Shown in pieces: positions 43,717 through 52,633 of a stretch of 64,000 bases of DNA. Position 1 is the first letter of the stretch, and each line of letters starts with the position of its first letter. A model generated the notes under the pieces. That model was not told the origin of the DNA and made no database searches. It saw nothing but the letters and a program-made list of their open reading frames with translations. Origin of the DNA: JBBRCE01 sp038205115 (GTDB lineage: Bacteria > Planctomycetota > Planctomycetia > Pirellulales > JBBRCE01); contig JBBRCE010000009.1 in NCBI GenBank assembly GCA_038205115.1, positions 1 to 64,000 on the forward strand. Direction: 5' to 3'. Position numbers and translations under genes: made by a program.

Positions 43717-46700
43717 TTATTTGGCTTCTTCAGGTTTGACGTTGTCGTCCGGCTTATTTTTGTCGTCCGACTTCGTATTGTCGTCGGGCTTATTTTTATC
43801 GTCCGCATTGGGCTTCGATTTGTCGGCGGCGGGCGCCGGCGCCTTGATCAGCGGCACGACGGAGAACTTCTCCTTGGCCAGCCGGTCGTAATTCATCAGC
43901 AAATCGGTTAAGCCCCAGAGCTGGTCTTGGCTATCGCCGGGGAACAGTTTTTGATCGGCCGGTTTATTCGGCGCGATGTTTTGCGGCATGGGCGTGTATG
44001 GCAGAATTCGCGAAGGCTTAGCCAACCAGGGATGCACGTAATCCGGACGCAATCGCTGGTGGACCATCGCCAGATTGGGCGCCATGGCCCGCACGCTGCC
44101 TTGCGGCGAAAAGTCGCCCACCTTGTGACACTTGATGCAATAATTGTTGTCGACCACGATGTTTAACGCTTGCCGCCAATCTTTCTCGGAACTGTCCGAT
44201 TCTTTCAGTTTGGTCGCAGCGACGGTCATCATTTGCGGTGCGGACGATTTTTGATACGGATAGTCCGCGTCGTCCACGGCCGCAAAGTAATTCACCAGCG
44301 CCGTCGATTCGGCGGCCGCCATGTTAAACCGCGGCATCCGCAGCGAAGCCGCCGGACGAATCGGATAAGGATTCTGCAAGAAGTTGAACAACCACTCGCT
44401 TTGCACCTTGCGGCCTTCGCCCAGCAGCGGCGGAGGTAGCCAGCCCAGCACTTCCATGGCTTTTTGTTGCTTGCCGGCCATCGTGGCGCGTTCGGCCTTG
44501 AGAATGTACGGCCAAACCAGACGGGCAAAATCGCCGCCGAACGCCGGGTAATGACGCCCGTTGCGCTCGCGCCCCATGGGCAGTTTCACTTTGTCGCCCA
44601 CTTGCGCCGCGTTGCCGTCAATCAGTGTCGGCTCCCAGAGCACCAACTGGTGAAAATCGGCTTGCGTGGGATCGTCGGCGACATCGCCGTCGGCGGTCAT
44701 CATTTGCTCTTTCATCGACTCGTCGCGGTCCGTCATGCCGACTAGCGTGGTGTGACGCATGCCGCGGCGGTCCATGTCGAGCGACTTTTTGATATCGTCC
44801 GGCTTGAAATGTTTGGCCATAAAAGCGTAATCGTCGGCCGCCGGTTTGAATTTTTTGAAGTCGCCTTCGTCGTCGCCGGCCGGCTTGTAGGTAATGTCCC
44901 AGCGATCCATGCGAATCGTGTGACAGCCAACGCAATTGAATTTTTCCAGCAACCGCGAGCCTTCGACAATCGCCGCCTGCCGCGGTTCCGGATGGAAGAC
45001 ATATTGCGTCGCCGGCGGGTCGGCCACCAAACCCAACACGAACGTGATCACGGCTTCTCGCTGTTCAGGCGTAAAGTTGAACTTGGGCATGCGCAGCCGG
45101 TCGTTGTACTTCTTGTTCTGAGCCGCTTTGTAGTCGTAACTGCGTGGTTCGCGCAGCTTTTGCCAGACGAAGCCTTCTCGCTGGTGCTCTTCGACTTTTT
45201 CTTCGAAGTACGCATCGTCCTGATCGGCTCGATCCGCAAAGCCAGGCGGCTTGCCTGCGGCCGGATCGCCACCGTGGGCGTGTCCGCCGGCGGGCGCGGG
45301 CACCGATTTGTCGGCCGCGACGCCGGAGTGCATGTTGGCCAACTCCGATTCGCCATGATGTTGCAGATATTCGGCAATCTGCTCGAACGCCAGTTTCGAA
45401 GGCTCTTTTTTACCCCAGTCAGCGAGCGCCGTGCCGATGCCCTTGGCGTCTTCGAAGCCAGGGATGTCGTGACAGCCTGCGCAACCATATTTGGCGATGG
45501 TGCGACGGCCGACGTATTGCAGCAGTCGATCGGTTTGCGTCTTGGAGGAATCGGTGACGATCAAATACGTCTCGTCGCCGCGGGCTTCGGCTTTTTGCTT
45601 GAGCGGAATTCCGTCGCGCAGATAACGCTCGGCCCGTTCGACCGGCATCTTCTCAATCAGGTACAGCCGGGCCAATTTGTGGAGCGAATCGGATTCCAGA
45701 TTGCTCAACGACTTCCGCTCCGGCACATCCGTCAGATCCCAATCGCTGGCCTTCTTGCCACCTTCGTTCTTGCCCTGCAAGGTCATTAGATACGCGGCAA
45801 TGTCGGTGGCAGGATCGGACGTTTGCTTGCCGCCGCCAGCCACAACCGTATCCATTGGCTCCAGATATAAATTTGGCATCAACGAGCGCGGATGATAGCG
45901 CTGCGGGTCGCGGACCCAGCCCGCCAGCCAACTCTGACCACCCTCTTTGCCTTCGGGGTGGTGCAGCATCTTAGCGCCAATCCGCGACAGGTCGGGGCCA
46001 AACACGGCGGCGCCCTGAGGAATGCTGCTATCTTTGGCTTGATGGCAGGCCAGACAGCCACGCGTGGCAAACAGTTCTTTGCCGCGCTCGGCACTGGCCG
46101 CAAGCTCGACCTTGCCGACCGCCGCCTCGTCCAGCTTCTGACTACTGGCCAACAGATATTCGACACTAGCGCGAATTTCGATCGGCTCCATATCTTGCGC
46201 CTCTTTCAAACCCGCGCCATCCAAGTGATCCCACAATCCGAAGAACCGCGGCATCCGCGTGGTCGGGCGGAATTCCGTGGGATTGCGAATCCAATCGTAA
46301 AGAAAGTTGTAATCCAGCTTGCTGCCGACATGCCGCAGACTCGGACCGACTTTGCGGAACTTGCCGGGCGACTCCACATCCTTGAGCACGCTTTCCAGCT
46401 TGTGCGAAGCGGCGCTCAATAGCGGCGGCTTTTCGTTATCCACTTTCGCCAGCGCATCGGCGGCTGCTTGATCGGCAAGGCTTTTGTCGGCCAGCAGTTT
46501 TTCGCGAAGCAGATTTCGCGACGCATCATCTTCCGGATGAGCGACGATCTTCGCCACCAATTGACGCCACTGCTCGGCAGCTTGCTTTTCCTTTTTGCTG
46601 CCCGCGGCCAGAGTTTCGAACGCTGGATCGGTCAGCAGTTGCTGCACGCCAGCCGTGTAGTTGGGCTCGGCACGCATGTCTGGACCGACACGCCGCGCCG

Positions 46701-48663
46701 GACCGTCGTATCCATTGATTTCGTGGCAGCCGAAGCAACCATAGCGACGGATCAAGTTGTAGCCTTCCACCACCTTGGGGGCCGGTGCTTCCGGGAACTT
46801 AGGACTGGCCTCCAGCTCCACCACATCGTGATGGCATTTCAGACAAGAACTTTCTTGAAAACGATTCGGCCGCATCGGATAAATCCAATGGTGGTTTTCG
46901 AACCAGCCATCGTCCTTCGTCCACTTCTCGGCCTGCCGTGGACTGTTGGGCGTGTGCGAGGCGTATTCAAACGAGGTGGCACTGCCTTGGCCTTCATGGC
47001 ACGACGTGCAGCCCATGGTGGCCAGCGGATGCGGACTGAGCGAGCCGACGAACAAATCCAAACGCGGGTGCGAATTGAACGGTTCCGGCACTCCCCGACG
47101 AACGCGCAGTTGAATGGGCTCGCCCCACTTGACGTCCTTGGTCAACAGATCAATGGCCTTCTGACGCTCGTAGATTGGCGTGCCGTTGATTTCGCGAATC
47201 ACATCGCCCGCCATCAATCCGGCTTCCGTCGCGGTCTTAAGCGGCCAAACCGCATTGACCGTAACGTCTTCCGGATCGAGCCAACCGGTATCGGAGATCT
47301 GCATGCCGTACATGTCGTCGGTGGTCGCGTTGTCCGGCTTCTTGGCCGGCGTCGGCAGCTTGACGATCTCGATCCGCTCGTGCTCGTTGGCGGGCTCAAT
47401 CGCCGAGCCCGGCATCGTCCGATCAATGAACTGATGGCAGGTCGTGCAGCGATCGAACCGCGCCGTCTCACGGAAATTGTAGGCTTTGTGCTTGAGGTTG
47501 GGCAACCAAATCTGATCGATCTTGAGCGGCGAATTGAACGCTTCAGCAACCGGCAACGTAAGAATGTCTTTGCCGATGTTCAACGCCTTTTCTTTGCGAG
47601 CTTTGACGAGCTTCTCGACCCGGTCGTTGCTGTTGTCAAGCGCTTTCTGGGCTGCTTCGACTTCTTCCGTCAGCGCTTTGAGCGACTGCTCAAGGACGAC
47701 GCGATGTTGCTTAACGTCGGCCGATCTGGCCGCGGCCGCGTCCACCAACTTGGAGTCCGCGTTGACTTTTTCTTGCAACTTCGCTTGTTCTTCCGACGAC
47801 AAATCATCACGAACGGCCAGGCTGAAATTAGCGGTGGATTCCGAAAAATTGGCCTTGGTATTTTTTGTATCGCGACTCTGCAACCACTCCGTCTGCTTCG
47901 CCTTTTCGATTTCGGCCTTCATCAAATCCACCAGTTTCCGGCGGGCCGCAATCGCCAGCTTGTCGGCGTCATCGCTGGTCTTTCGCGCCTCAACCCGCTT
48001 TTCCTCAGCCTGTTCGCTGGCCTTCTTCAATACGTCGTAGTCTGATTCCGGCTTTGCGACGTTTTTCTGGGCTGCGACCTCCGCGGCTTTCGTCGACGCT
48101 TCCAACAATTTTTTTGCGGCATCCGCGCGGGCTTCCGCCTTTTTGTATTCGTCCGCCGCCTCGCGCGCTGCTTTGGCGGGCGGCAGCGCATCTTTGTAGG
48201 CTTTTTCGAGCTGCTGAATATCGGACTGATCCGTGACCACAGATTCCAGCTTGTTGAGCAAGCCAGAAAGTTCCTCTTCCGTCGCAGCGGGCAAAGTGGC
48301 CGCGACATAATCGTTTGCGTACGGCTCGGCTTTTTCGGGCGAAGTTTGCTGCAGCCGGTTGTAAAGCAGCTCAATCTGAAATCGATCGACGGGCGCCAAA
48401 CGTGGATCTTTGCGGCGCGCGGCCTGCAAATTCGACTGAAGCGCTAGATTCTCGGTTTTGTAATCTTGATTTTCCTGTTCAGCAATCCGGGCTTGAATTT
48501 GATGCGTTTCCAAGCGGTTGCCATGCCGCTGCGATTGCTTCCAAGGACGGTAATGATCCACAGCCAGCATCCAGACCGTGGTGATCAATAAAGTCAGCGA
48601 CGTAATGCCAAACACCAAGTGCATCAACTTGGGGCTACGCCATGTTTGTTCTGTTGCAGGCAT
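43717..48663 (-). CDS. Giant membrane-anchored octahaem cytochrome c with PDZ and coiled coil
   Basis: 1648 residues. One N-terminal membrane helix (LMHLVFGITSLTLLITTVWM) is followed by about 320 residues of coiled coil (residues about 50-370, e.g. AAKKLLEASTKAAEVAAQKN). Eight CxxCH haem sites follow: CTTCH, CTSCH, CLKCH, CFGCH, CLACH, CAGCH, CVGCH and CIKCH. A PDZ-like segment lies between the first two (NAVWPLKTATEAGLMAGDVI). The C-terminus repeats DKNKPDDN-type units. Its place between the cytochrome b genes and the cupredoxin genes suggests that it accepts electrons from the Rieske/b complex in place of cytochrome c1 or f. The family is not one I can name; the haem count is direct from sequence. 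Confidence 0.9.
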   Translation of the reverse strand: MPATEQTWRSPKLMHLVFGITSLTLLITTVWMLAVDHYRPWKQSQRHGNRLETHQIQARIAEQENQDYKTENLALQSNLQAARRKDPRLAPVDRFQIELLYNRLQQTSPEKAEPYANDYVAATLPAATEEELSGLLNKLESVVTDQSDIQQLEKAYKDALPPAKAAREAADEYKKAEARADAAKKLLEASTKAAEVAAQKNVAKPESDYDVLKKASEQAEEKRVEARKTSDDADKLAIAARRKLVDLMKAEIEKAKQTEWLQSRDTKNTKANFSESTANFSLAVRDDLSSEEQAKLQEKVNADSKLVDAAAARSADVKQHRVVLEQSLKALTEEVEAAQKALDNSNDRVEKLVKARKEKALNIGKDILTLPVAEAFNSPLKIDQIWLPNLKHKAYNFRETARFDRCTTCHQFIDRTMPGSAIEPANEHERIEIVKLPTPAKKPDNATTDDMYGMQISDTGWLDPEDVTVNAVWPLKTATEAGLMAGDVIREINGTPIYERQKAIDLLTKDVKWGEPIQLRVRRGVPEPFNSHPRLDLFVGSLSPHPLATMGCTSCHEGQGSATSFEYASHTPNSPRQAEKWTKDDGWFENHHWIYPMRPNRFQESSCLKCHHDVVELEASPKFPEAPAPKVVEGYNLIRRYGCFGCHEINGYDGPARRVGPDMRAEPNYTAGVQQLLTDPAFETLAAGSKKEKQAAEQWRQLVAKIVAHPEDDASRNLLREKLLADKSLADQAAADALAKVDNEKPPLLSAASHKLESVLKDVESPGKFRKVGPSLRHVGSKLDYNFLYDWIRNPTEFRPTTRMPRFFGLWDHLDGAGLKEAQDMEPIEIRASVEYLLASSQKLDEAAVGKVELAASAERGKELFATRGCLACHQAKDSSIPQGAAVFGPDLSRIGAKMLHHPEGKEGGQSWLAGWVRDPQRYHPRSLMPNLYLEPMDTVVAGGGKQTSDPATDIAAYLMTLQGKNEGGKKASDWDLTDVPERKSLSNLESDSLHKLARLYLIEKMPVERAERYLRDGIPLKQKAEARGDETYLIVTDSSKTQTDRLLQYVGRRTIAKYGCAGCHDIPGFEDAKGIGTALADWGKKEPSKLAFEQIAEYLQHHGESELANMHSGVAADKSVPAPAGGHAHGGDPAAGKPPGFADRADQDDAYFEEKVEEHQREGFVWQKLREPRSYDYKAAQNKKYNDRLRMPKFNFTPEQREAVITFVLGLVADPPATQYVFHPEPRQAAIVEGSRLLEKFNCVGCHTIRMDRWDITYKPAGDDEGDFKKFKPAADDYAFMAKHFKPDDIKKSLDMDRRGMRHTTLVGMTDRDESMKEQMMTADGDVADDPTQADFHQLVLWEPTLIDGNAAQVGDKVKLPMGRERNGRHYPAFGGDFARLVWPYILKAERATMAGKQQKAMEVLGWLPPPLLGEGRKVQSEWLFNFLQNPYPIRPAASLRMPRFNMAAAESTALVNYFAAVDDADYPYQKSSAPQMMTVAATKLKESDSSEKDWRQALNIVVDNNYCIKCHKVGDFSPQGSVRAMAPNLAMVHQRLRPDYVHPWLAKPSRILPYTPMPQNIAPNKPADQKLFPGDSQDQLWGLTDLLMNYDRLAKEKFSVVPLIKAPAPAADKSKPNADDKNKPDDNTKSDDKNKPDDNVKPEEAK

Positions 48664-48720
48664 AAGTATCGTTCAATCGCAAGGCCGCCCGGCGGAATCA
48701 CCCCCGCCAGCAAAGCCGGT

Positions 48721-50052
48721 TTAGAAATTCAAGAAGTATTCGGGAATGCTAATGATGTACTTCAAATTAAACACCCAACGCAGCACCATCTTGATCGGCA
48801 ACGTAAGCATCAACAGGAACAAATTTGACATCACGATGTAACGCCAAAATCCCATCTTCGCGTAGAAATTACGAAACACTGTGGTGGCCATCAACGGCGG
48901 CAACGCCAGCATGTATAACGCCATCGAAAGAATGCCAGGTGCCTCGCGCAGCAGAATATAGAGAAAATCGACCGTCGCCGACGATCCCGTAGGCGCCTTA
49001 GGCATCGACTGATGGAACAACCCCACCCAGAAATAGTCCGAGAGGTCGCGGTTGGTCAAATTCAGAACCTTGTGCGCGTCCCAGTGCTCGAACGGCCCGA
49101 AGATGTTCCAATTTGGCCCGCGCAAGAACGTGCCCAAGATGATCAGCGTGATCCACAAATCTAAAAAGCCAAACTGAAAGATCAAGTAGCTGAATTTCCG
49201 CTCGGCAATCGTGTAATAGCCGTTGCCCTTCTTGTTGAAATCTAAATACGGAATGGCCATCAACCCGGCGACCACCACGCTCGGCAGCACCACGCCGGCA
49301 TACCAGGGATCAAAGTAAACCAGCATCTCTTGCAGCCCGAGGAAGTACCACGGCGCTTTGGACGGGTTCGGAGTTTTGACACTGCTGGCCGGTTCTTCCA
49401 GCGGCGCTTTGAGCAGGATCGCCCAAACCAACAAAAACGCAGTCAGCGCGATCATGCAGATCAGTTCGGTATAAACCAAATCTGGCCAGACCAGCACTTT
49501 TTCCGAATCGTCCTTTTCGGTCGGCGGCAGGCCGCGCGCAATGCGATCGTCGTTTTCCACAGCTTTGGCCGTGGCTAGCCATGTGAAAAAACCCAGCAAA
49601 TAAACCAAGCCCACAATCGGCACGTTGTCGGGCTTGGTGACGATGTTCGCAAATTCACGGTTGGTGATCGACAAACCCATCAGCAACAGCACGACATTCA
49701 GCAGCGACCAAGCCACGACGGGATTTACGAAAAACCGCCGAAACACAAACATGAACGTCAGCATCAGCGTCGAGCCTAGGCTGTAAACCACCGGACCGGT
49801 CGCGCTGTTGACCAAGCCCTCGATCCCAACAAACCAGCTTTGCACGCCAGGCATGGTTTCGCGGGCGCCGCTCATCGCCAGCGGCGAGAGAATCACAAAG
49901 AACAGCGCAACACCGAGCCAAACCAGGGCCAGGCCGCCACGATCTTTGCGGAGCCACATATACAGCGCGGCAACCGCGTTCATGGCCGCCAGAAACAAAT
50001 AGTAGGTGCCGAGAAAACCGGCAATCCCGTGCAAAAAAGCCTTGTCGTCCAT
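48721..50052 (-). CDS. Cytochrome b subunit-IV-type protein with N-terminal membrane extension
   Basis: 443 residues; the chloroplast-type subunit IV has about 160. The C-terminal part contains the quinol-site segment TPNPSKAPWYFLGLQEML, where APWY replaces the usual PEWY, and the following helices (GVVLPSVVVAGLMAIPYLDF). Before it lie about 220 residues with several membrane helices not found in subunit IV (FLGTYYLFLAAMNAVAALYM, SLLNVVLLLMGLSITN). After the core, further hydrophobic stretches extend to the end. It works with the cytochrome b6 protein encoded 213 bases upstream. The Glu-less quinol motif suggests a lower-potential quinol such as menaquinol, by analogy. Confidence 0.85.
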   Translation of the reverse strand: MDDKAFLHGIAGFLGTYYLFLAAMNAVAALYMWLRKDRGGLALVWLGVALFFVILSPLAMSGARETMPGVQSWFVGIEGLVNSATGPVVYSLGSTLMLTFMFVFRRFFVNPVVAWSLLNVVLLLMGLSITNREFANIVTKPDNVPIVGLVYLLGFFTWLATAKAVENDDRIARGLPPTEKDDSEKVLVWPDLVYTELICMIALTAFLLVWAILLKAPLEEPASSVKTPNPSKAPWYFLGLQEMLVYFDPWYAGVVLPSVVVAGLMAIPYLDFNKKGNGYYTIAERKFSYLIFQFGFLDLWITLIILGTFLRGPNWNIFGPFEHWDAHKVLNLTNRDLSDYFWVGLFHQSMPKAPTGSSATVDFLYILLREAPGILSMALYMLALPPLMATTVFRNFYAKMGFWRYIVMSNLFLLMLTLPIKMVLRWVFNLKYIISIPEYFLNF

Positions 50053-50236
50053 AATGCTAACTTCTGATTCCTAATTGCGCCGCCTGCCCGAATGGTTTAC
50101 AAACTGTCGAAAACCAGCGCGGACGCCAAAACATTCCAACATCGCTCGTCCGTCAAAACTACACTCGAGCCCCGTTCCACCGCATCATATTGCCGCCATC
50201 GCATTGCCGCCGGATACTGGCAAATCCCGCGGCCAA

Positions 50237-50278
50237 TTCACAGCGGACCATTTACAGCGGACCATTCACAGTGGACCA
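50237..50278. repeat. 14-bp tandem repeat, three copies
   Basis: TTCACAGCGGACCA occurs three times in a row with single-base differences (50237-50250, 50251-50264, 50265-50278). The third copy contains the stop codon of the cytochrome b6 gene and the others lie in the spacer before the next gene. Copy-number change would shift the b6 C-terminus or the spacing. Confidence 0.85.
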
Positions 50279-51039
50279 CTGATGCCGCCGTCTTTACGCA
50301 CCCGCCAAAAGTGGATTGCCAGCAGCAGCGAAACGGCCAGCGGAATGGCCACGCAGTGCAAAACATAAAAGCGGTTGAGCGTTTCTTCGCCGACGAACCG
50401 CGCGCCCAGCAAACCAAACCGCGCATCCGAGGCGTTAGTAATCATGCGTATGCCGCCCAGTTGCAGCAGTTGCTGACCAGGCCCTTCATGCCCCAGCAGC
50501 GGCGTCGCGCGGGCCATATTCGAACCGACCGTGATCGCCCAAATGGCCAACTGATCCCACGGCAGCAGGTAGCCGGTGAACGAGAGCAGCAGCGTCAGCA
50601 ACAACAGAATGACGCCCACCACCCAGTTGAACTCGCGCGGCGGCTTGTAACTGCCGGTGAGAAACACCCGATACATGTGCAACCAAACGGTAATCACCAT
50701 GGCGTGCGCGCCCCAACGATGGAGCTCTCGCAAAATACCTAAACTATTCACGTCGCGCAGCGCAAGAATGTCCTGAAACGCCCATTCGAGCGTCGGCCGG
50801 TAGTAAAACATCAACAGCACGCCGGTGACGGTTTCCACCAGAAACAAAAAGAACGTCACGCCGCCCATGCACCAAGTGTAACTGAGTGCGATACCTTGCT
50901 TTTTGACCGAAACTGGATGCAAGTGCAGAAAGAAATTGGTGAGCATCACCACGATCCGATTACGCCGGTCTAGCGGCATCGGGTGACGGAAGACGCTCTT
51001 CCAGATTTGCGAATTACGAATCGTTTCGCCTAGCGACAT
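50266..51039 (-). CDS. Cytochrome b6-type di-haem subunit
   Basis: 257 residues from MSLGETIRNSQIWKSVFRHP. Four His ligands bind two haems: LRELHRWGAHAMVITVWLH and FYVLHCVAIPLAVSLLLAIH. The second pair is separated by 14 residues, as in b6 rather than mitochondrial cytochrome b. Cys in YTWCMGGVTFF aligns with the Cys that anchors the extra haem c of b6f complexes, so a covalent haem ci is likely (inference). It forms the quinol-oxidising core with the Rieske protein and the subunit-IV-like protein. It follows the Rieske gene by 109 bases. Confidence 0.93.
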   Translation of the reverse strand: MSLGETIRNSQIWKSVFRHPMPLDRRNRIVVMLTNFFLHLHPVSVKKQGIALSYTWCMGGVTFFLFLVETVTGVLLMFYYRPTLEWAFQDILALRDVNSLGILRELHRWGAHAMVITVWLHMYRVFLTGSYKPPREFNWVVGVILLLLTLLLSFTGYLLPWDQLAIWAITVGSNMARATPLLGHEGPGQQLLQLGGIRMITNASDARFGLLGARFVGEETLNRFYVLHCVAIPLAVSLLLAIHFWRVRKDGGISGPL

Positions 51040-51148
51040 ATGCACACGTAGTTTGAATTCTCGTGAACCACTTTGCCCCGCGTCGGCCGACAAAGCAGAA
51101 ACCCAACCGCATCCCACCGTCACAAATTAACTTCTACCCAATTGCCGC

Positions 51149-52231
51149 CTACGCAACCACGTAGGACGCCGGATCGACCCACTGGCCGATTTCTTCCTGA
51201 AACAGCTTGCTTTTATCAACTTCCAACTGGCCGTCGTCGGAAACGCGGATTGCATATCGCTCCAGCGGACGCGGCGCAGGGCCTTCGAAATTGATGCCGT
51301 CTTTATAAAACCCACTGCCATGGCAAGGGCATTTGAATTTCTGCTCGCCTTCAAGCCAGTTCGGCGTGCAACCCAAGTGCGTACACACCGTCCGCAGCGC
51401 GTAAATTTCCGGCTGCCCCTGATATTCGTAATTCACGATCCAAACGCCAAACTGCGCCACAAACTTGGTTTCGACCTGGCCTGGGGCAAAGTTCGCCGGA
51501 AAGCCCACTTTAAACCGACTCGGCGGCTCCGTGAGAATGTTTGGAAACATGAACCGGGCAAAACCCAGCGTCCACAGACCGCCGACCAGCGCCAGGCAGG
51601 TAAAGCCCAGCGCCAACATCGAACCGAACATGATTTCCAGAAAGCCACGGCGACTTTCGGCCGTGACGGCCGGTTTAATCTTGGGCTTGGCGTACTCCGG
51701 CTTTTGCGGCATCGGCGGCACATAAGCCTTGGGCTTGGCGGGCGCGGCTGGCTTGGGCAGCGGCACACCCTTGGCGGCCGCTTCCGCCTTGCTCATCGGA
51801 CCGGGCTTCACGCCACTGCGCGCGGCCGCCAAAATGCTGCCAGTCTCTTTTTCGACCGGAGCCATTGGCTCGTCTTTGACCGGCTTCTCCGCCTTGGCCA
51901 CCGGTTTTGGTGCGACTGGCTTCGCCGCGATGGGCGTCGCCGCGGGCGTTGCCGTGGCAGGTTCGCCGGCTGGCTTACTCTTTTCGGCACGAGCGGCGGC
52001 CATCATTTCCGCCACGCTCATTCGGCCACCCTTGCCAGCACCGGCGCCCGGCTTGGCAACCGTCGGCTTGACGGCAGGCTGGGGCTTTTCGGCCGCCGGA
52101 ACAGGTGGCGCGGGCTCGGCCACGGCTTCACTTGCGGCCGGCGCGCCTTCAGCAGCCGCTTTGGCCGCTTTTTCCGCACGAGCAGCGGCCAGAATTTCCG
52201 CCACCGACAATTTTTTCTTTTCTTCAGCCAT
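51149..52231 (-). CDS. Rieske iron-sulfur protein with long Ala/Pro/Lys-rich N-terminus
   Basis: 360 residues. The C-terminal Rieske domain has CTHLGCTPNW and CPCHGSGF, giving the two Cys and two His ligands of the [2Fe-2S] cluster. One membrane helix precedes it (IMFGSMLALGFTCLALVGGL). The first ~215 residues are low-complexity and contain repeated units SVAEILAAARAEKAAKA, SVAEMMAAARAEKSKPA and GSILAAARSGVKPG; ordinary Rieske proteins have about 30-40 residues there. The start MAEEKKKL at 52231 is chosen because the frame upstream translates a DNA tandem repeat. It is the first gene of the respiratory cluster. Confidence 0.93.
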   Translation of the reverse strand: MAEEKKKLSVAEILAAARAEKAAKAAAEGAPAASEAVAEPAPPVPAAEKPQPAVKPTVAKPGAGAGKGGRMSVAEMMAAARAEKSKPAGEPATATPAATPIAAKPVAPKPVAKAEKPVKDEPMAPVEKETGSILAAARSGVKPGPMSKAEAAAKGVPLPKPAAPAKPKAYVPPMPQKPEYAKPKIKPAVTAESRRGFLEIMFGSMLALGFTCLALVGGLWTLGFARFMFPNILTEPPSRFKVGFPANFAPGQVETKFVAQFGVWIVNYEYQGQPEIYALRTVCTHLGCTPNWLEGEQKFKCPCHGSGFYKDGINFEGPAPRPLERYAIRVSDDGQLEVDKSKLFQEEIGQWVDPASYVVA

Positions 52232-52300
52232 ACGACACGACCCTGAGCAGAAGTTCAAAGGGACCGACGGTGACGCCGCCCGAACTCGATGATCAACACT

Positions 52301-52432
52301 AGCCGCAATGCGACGGACGTCGCCCCTAGCCACAATGCGACGGACGTCGCCCCTAGCCACAATGCGACGGATGTCGCCCCTAGCCACAATGCGACGGATG
52401 TCGCCCCTAGCCACAATGCCACGGACTTCGCG
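52301..52432. repeat. 27-bp tandem repeat upstream of the Rieske gene
   Basis: A 27-bp unit containing GCGACGGACGTCGCCCCT and AGCCACAAT is repeated four times, with a partial fifth copy (units at 52301-52327, 52328-52354, 52355-52381, 52382-52408, 52409-52432). Copies differ at one or two positions. Each unit contains the palindrome-like GACGGACGTC. It lies 70-200 bases upstream of the Rieske start, within the expected leader or promoter of the whole 23-kb cluster. The rest of the 402-base spacer 52232-52633 holds no gene; an AT-rich tract lies near 52550-52605. Confidence 0.92.
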
Positions 52433-52633
52433 AAAAAAATCAGCCACAGCCGCCGACCGCTCAGCCCATGCCTGCCTGACATCGGGCCTGAAAACCGTTC
52501 CGTGGTAGGAACTTAACGAGCGAAATTATCGACTGCAAGGGCTTGTGACTTTTTTCACAATCTCAAACCCAGTTTTAACCGATTCGTTTTTTTTGTCAAC
52601 TCAGAACATGACTCTTGCGCGCGAAACCGCACC

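Noticed and set aside
46468..48045. 525-residue plus-strand frame
   Set aside because: It is antisense to the octahaem gene, whose eight haem motifs and PDZ segment make that strand certain; the composition is Arg/Phe-rich and typical of a shadow frame.
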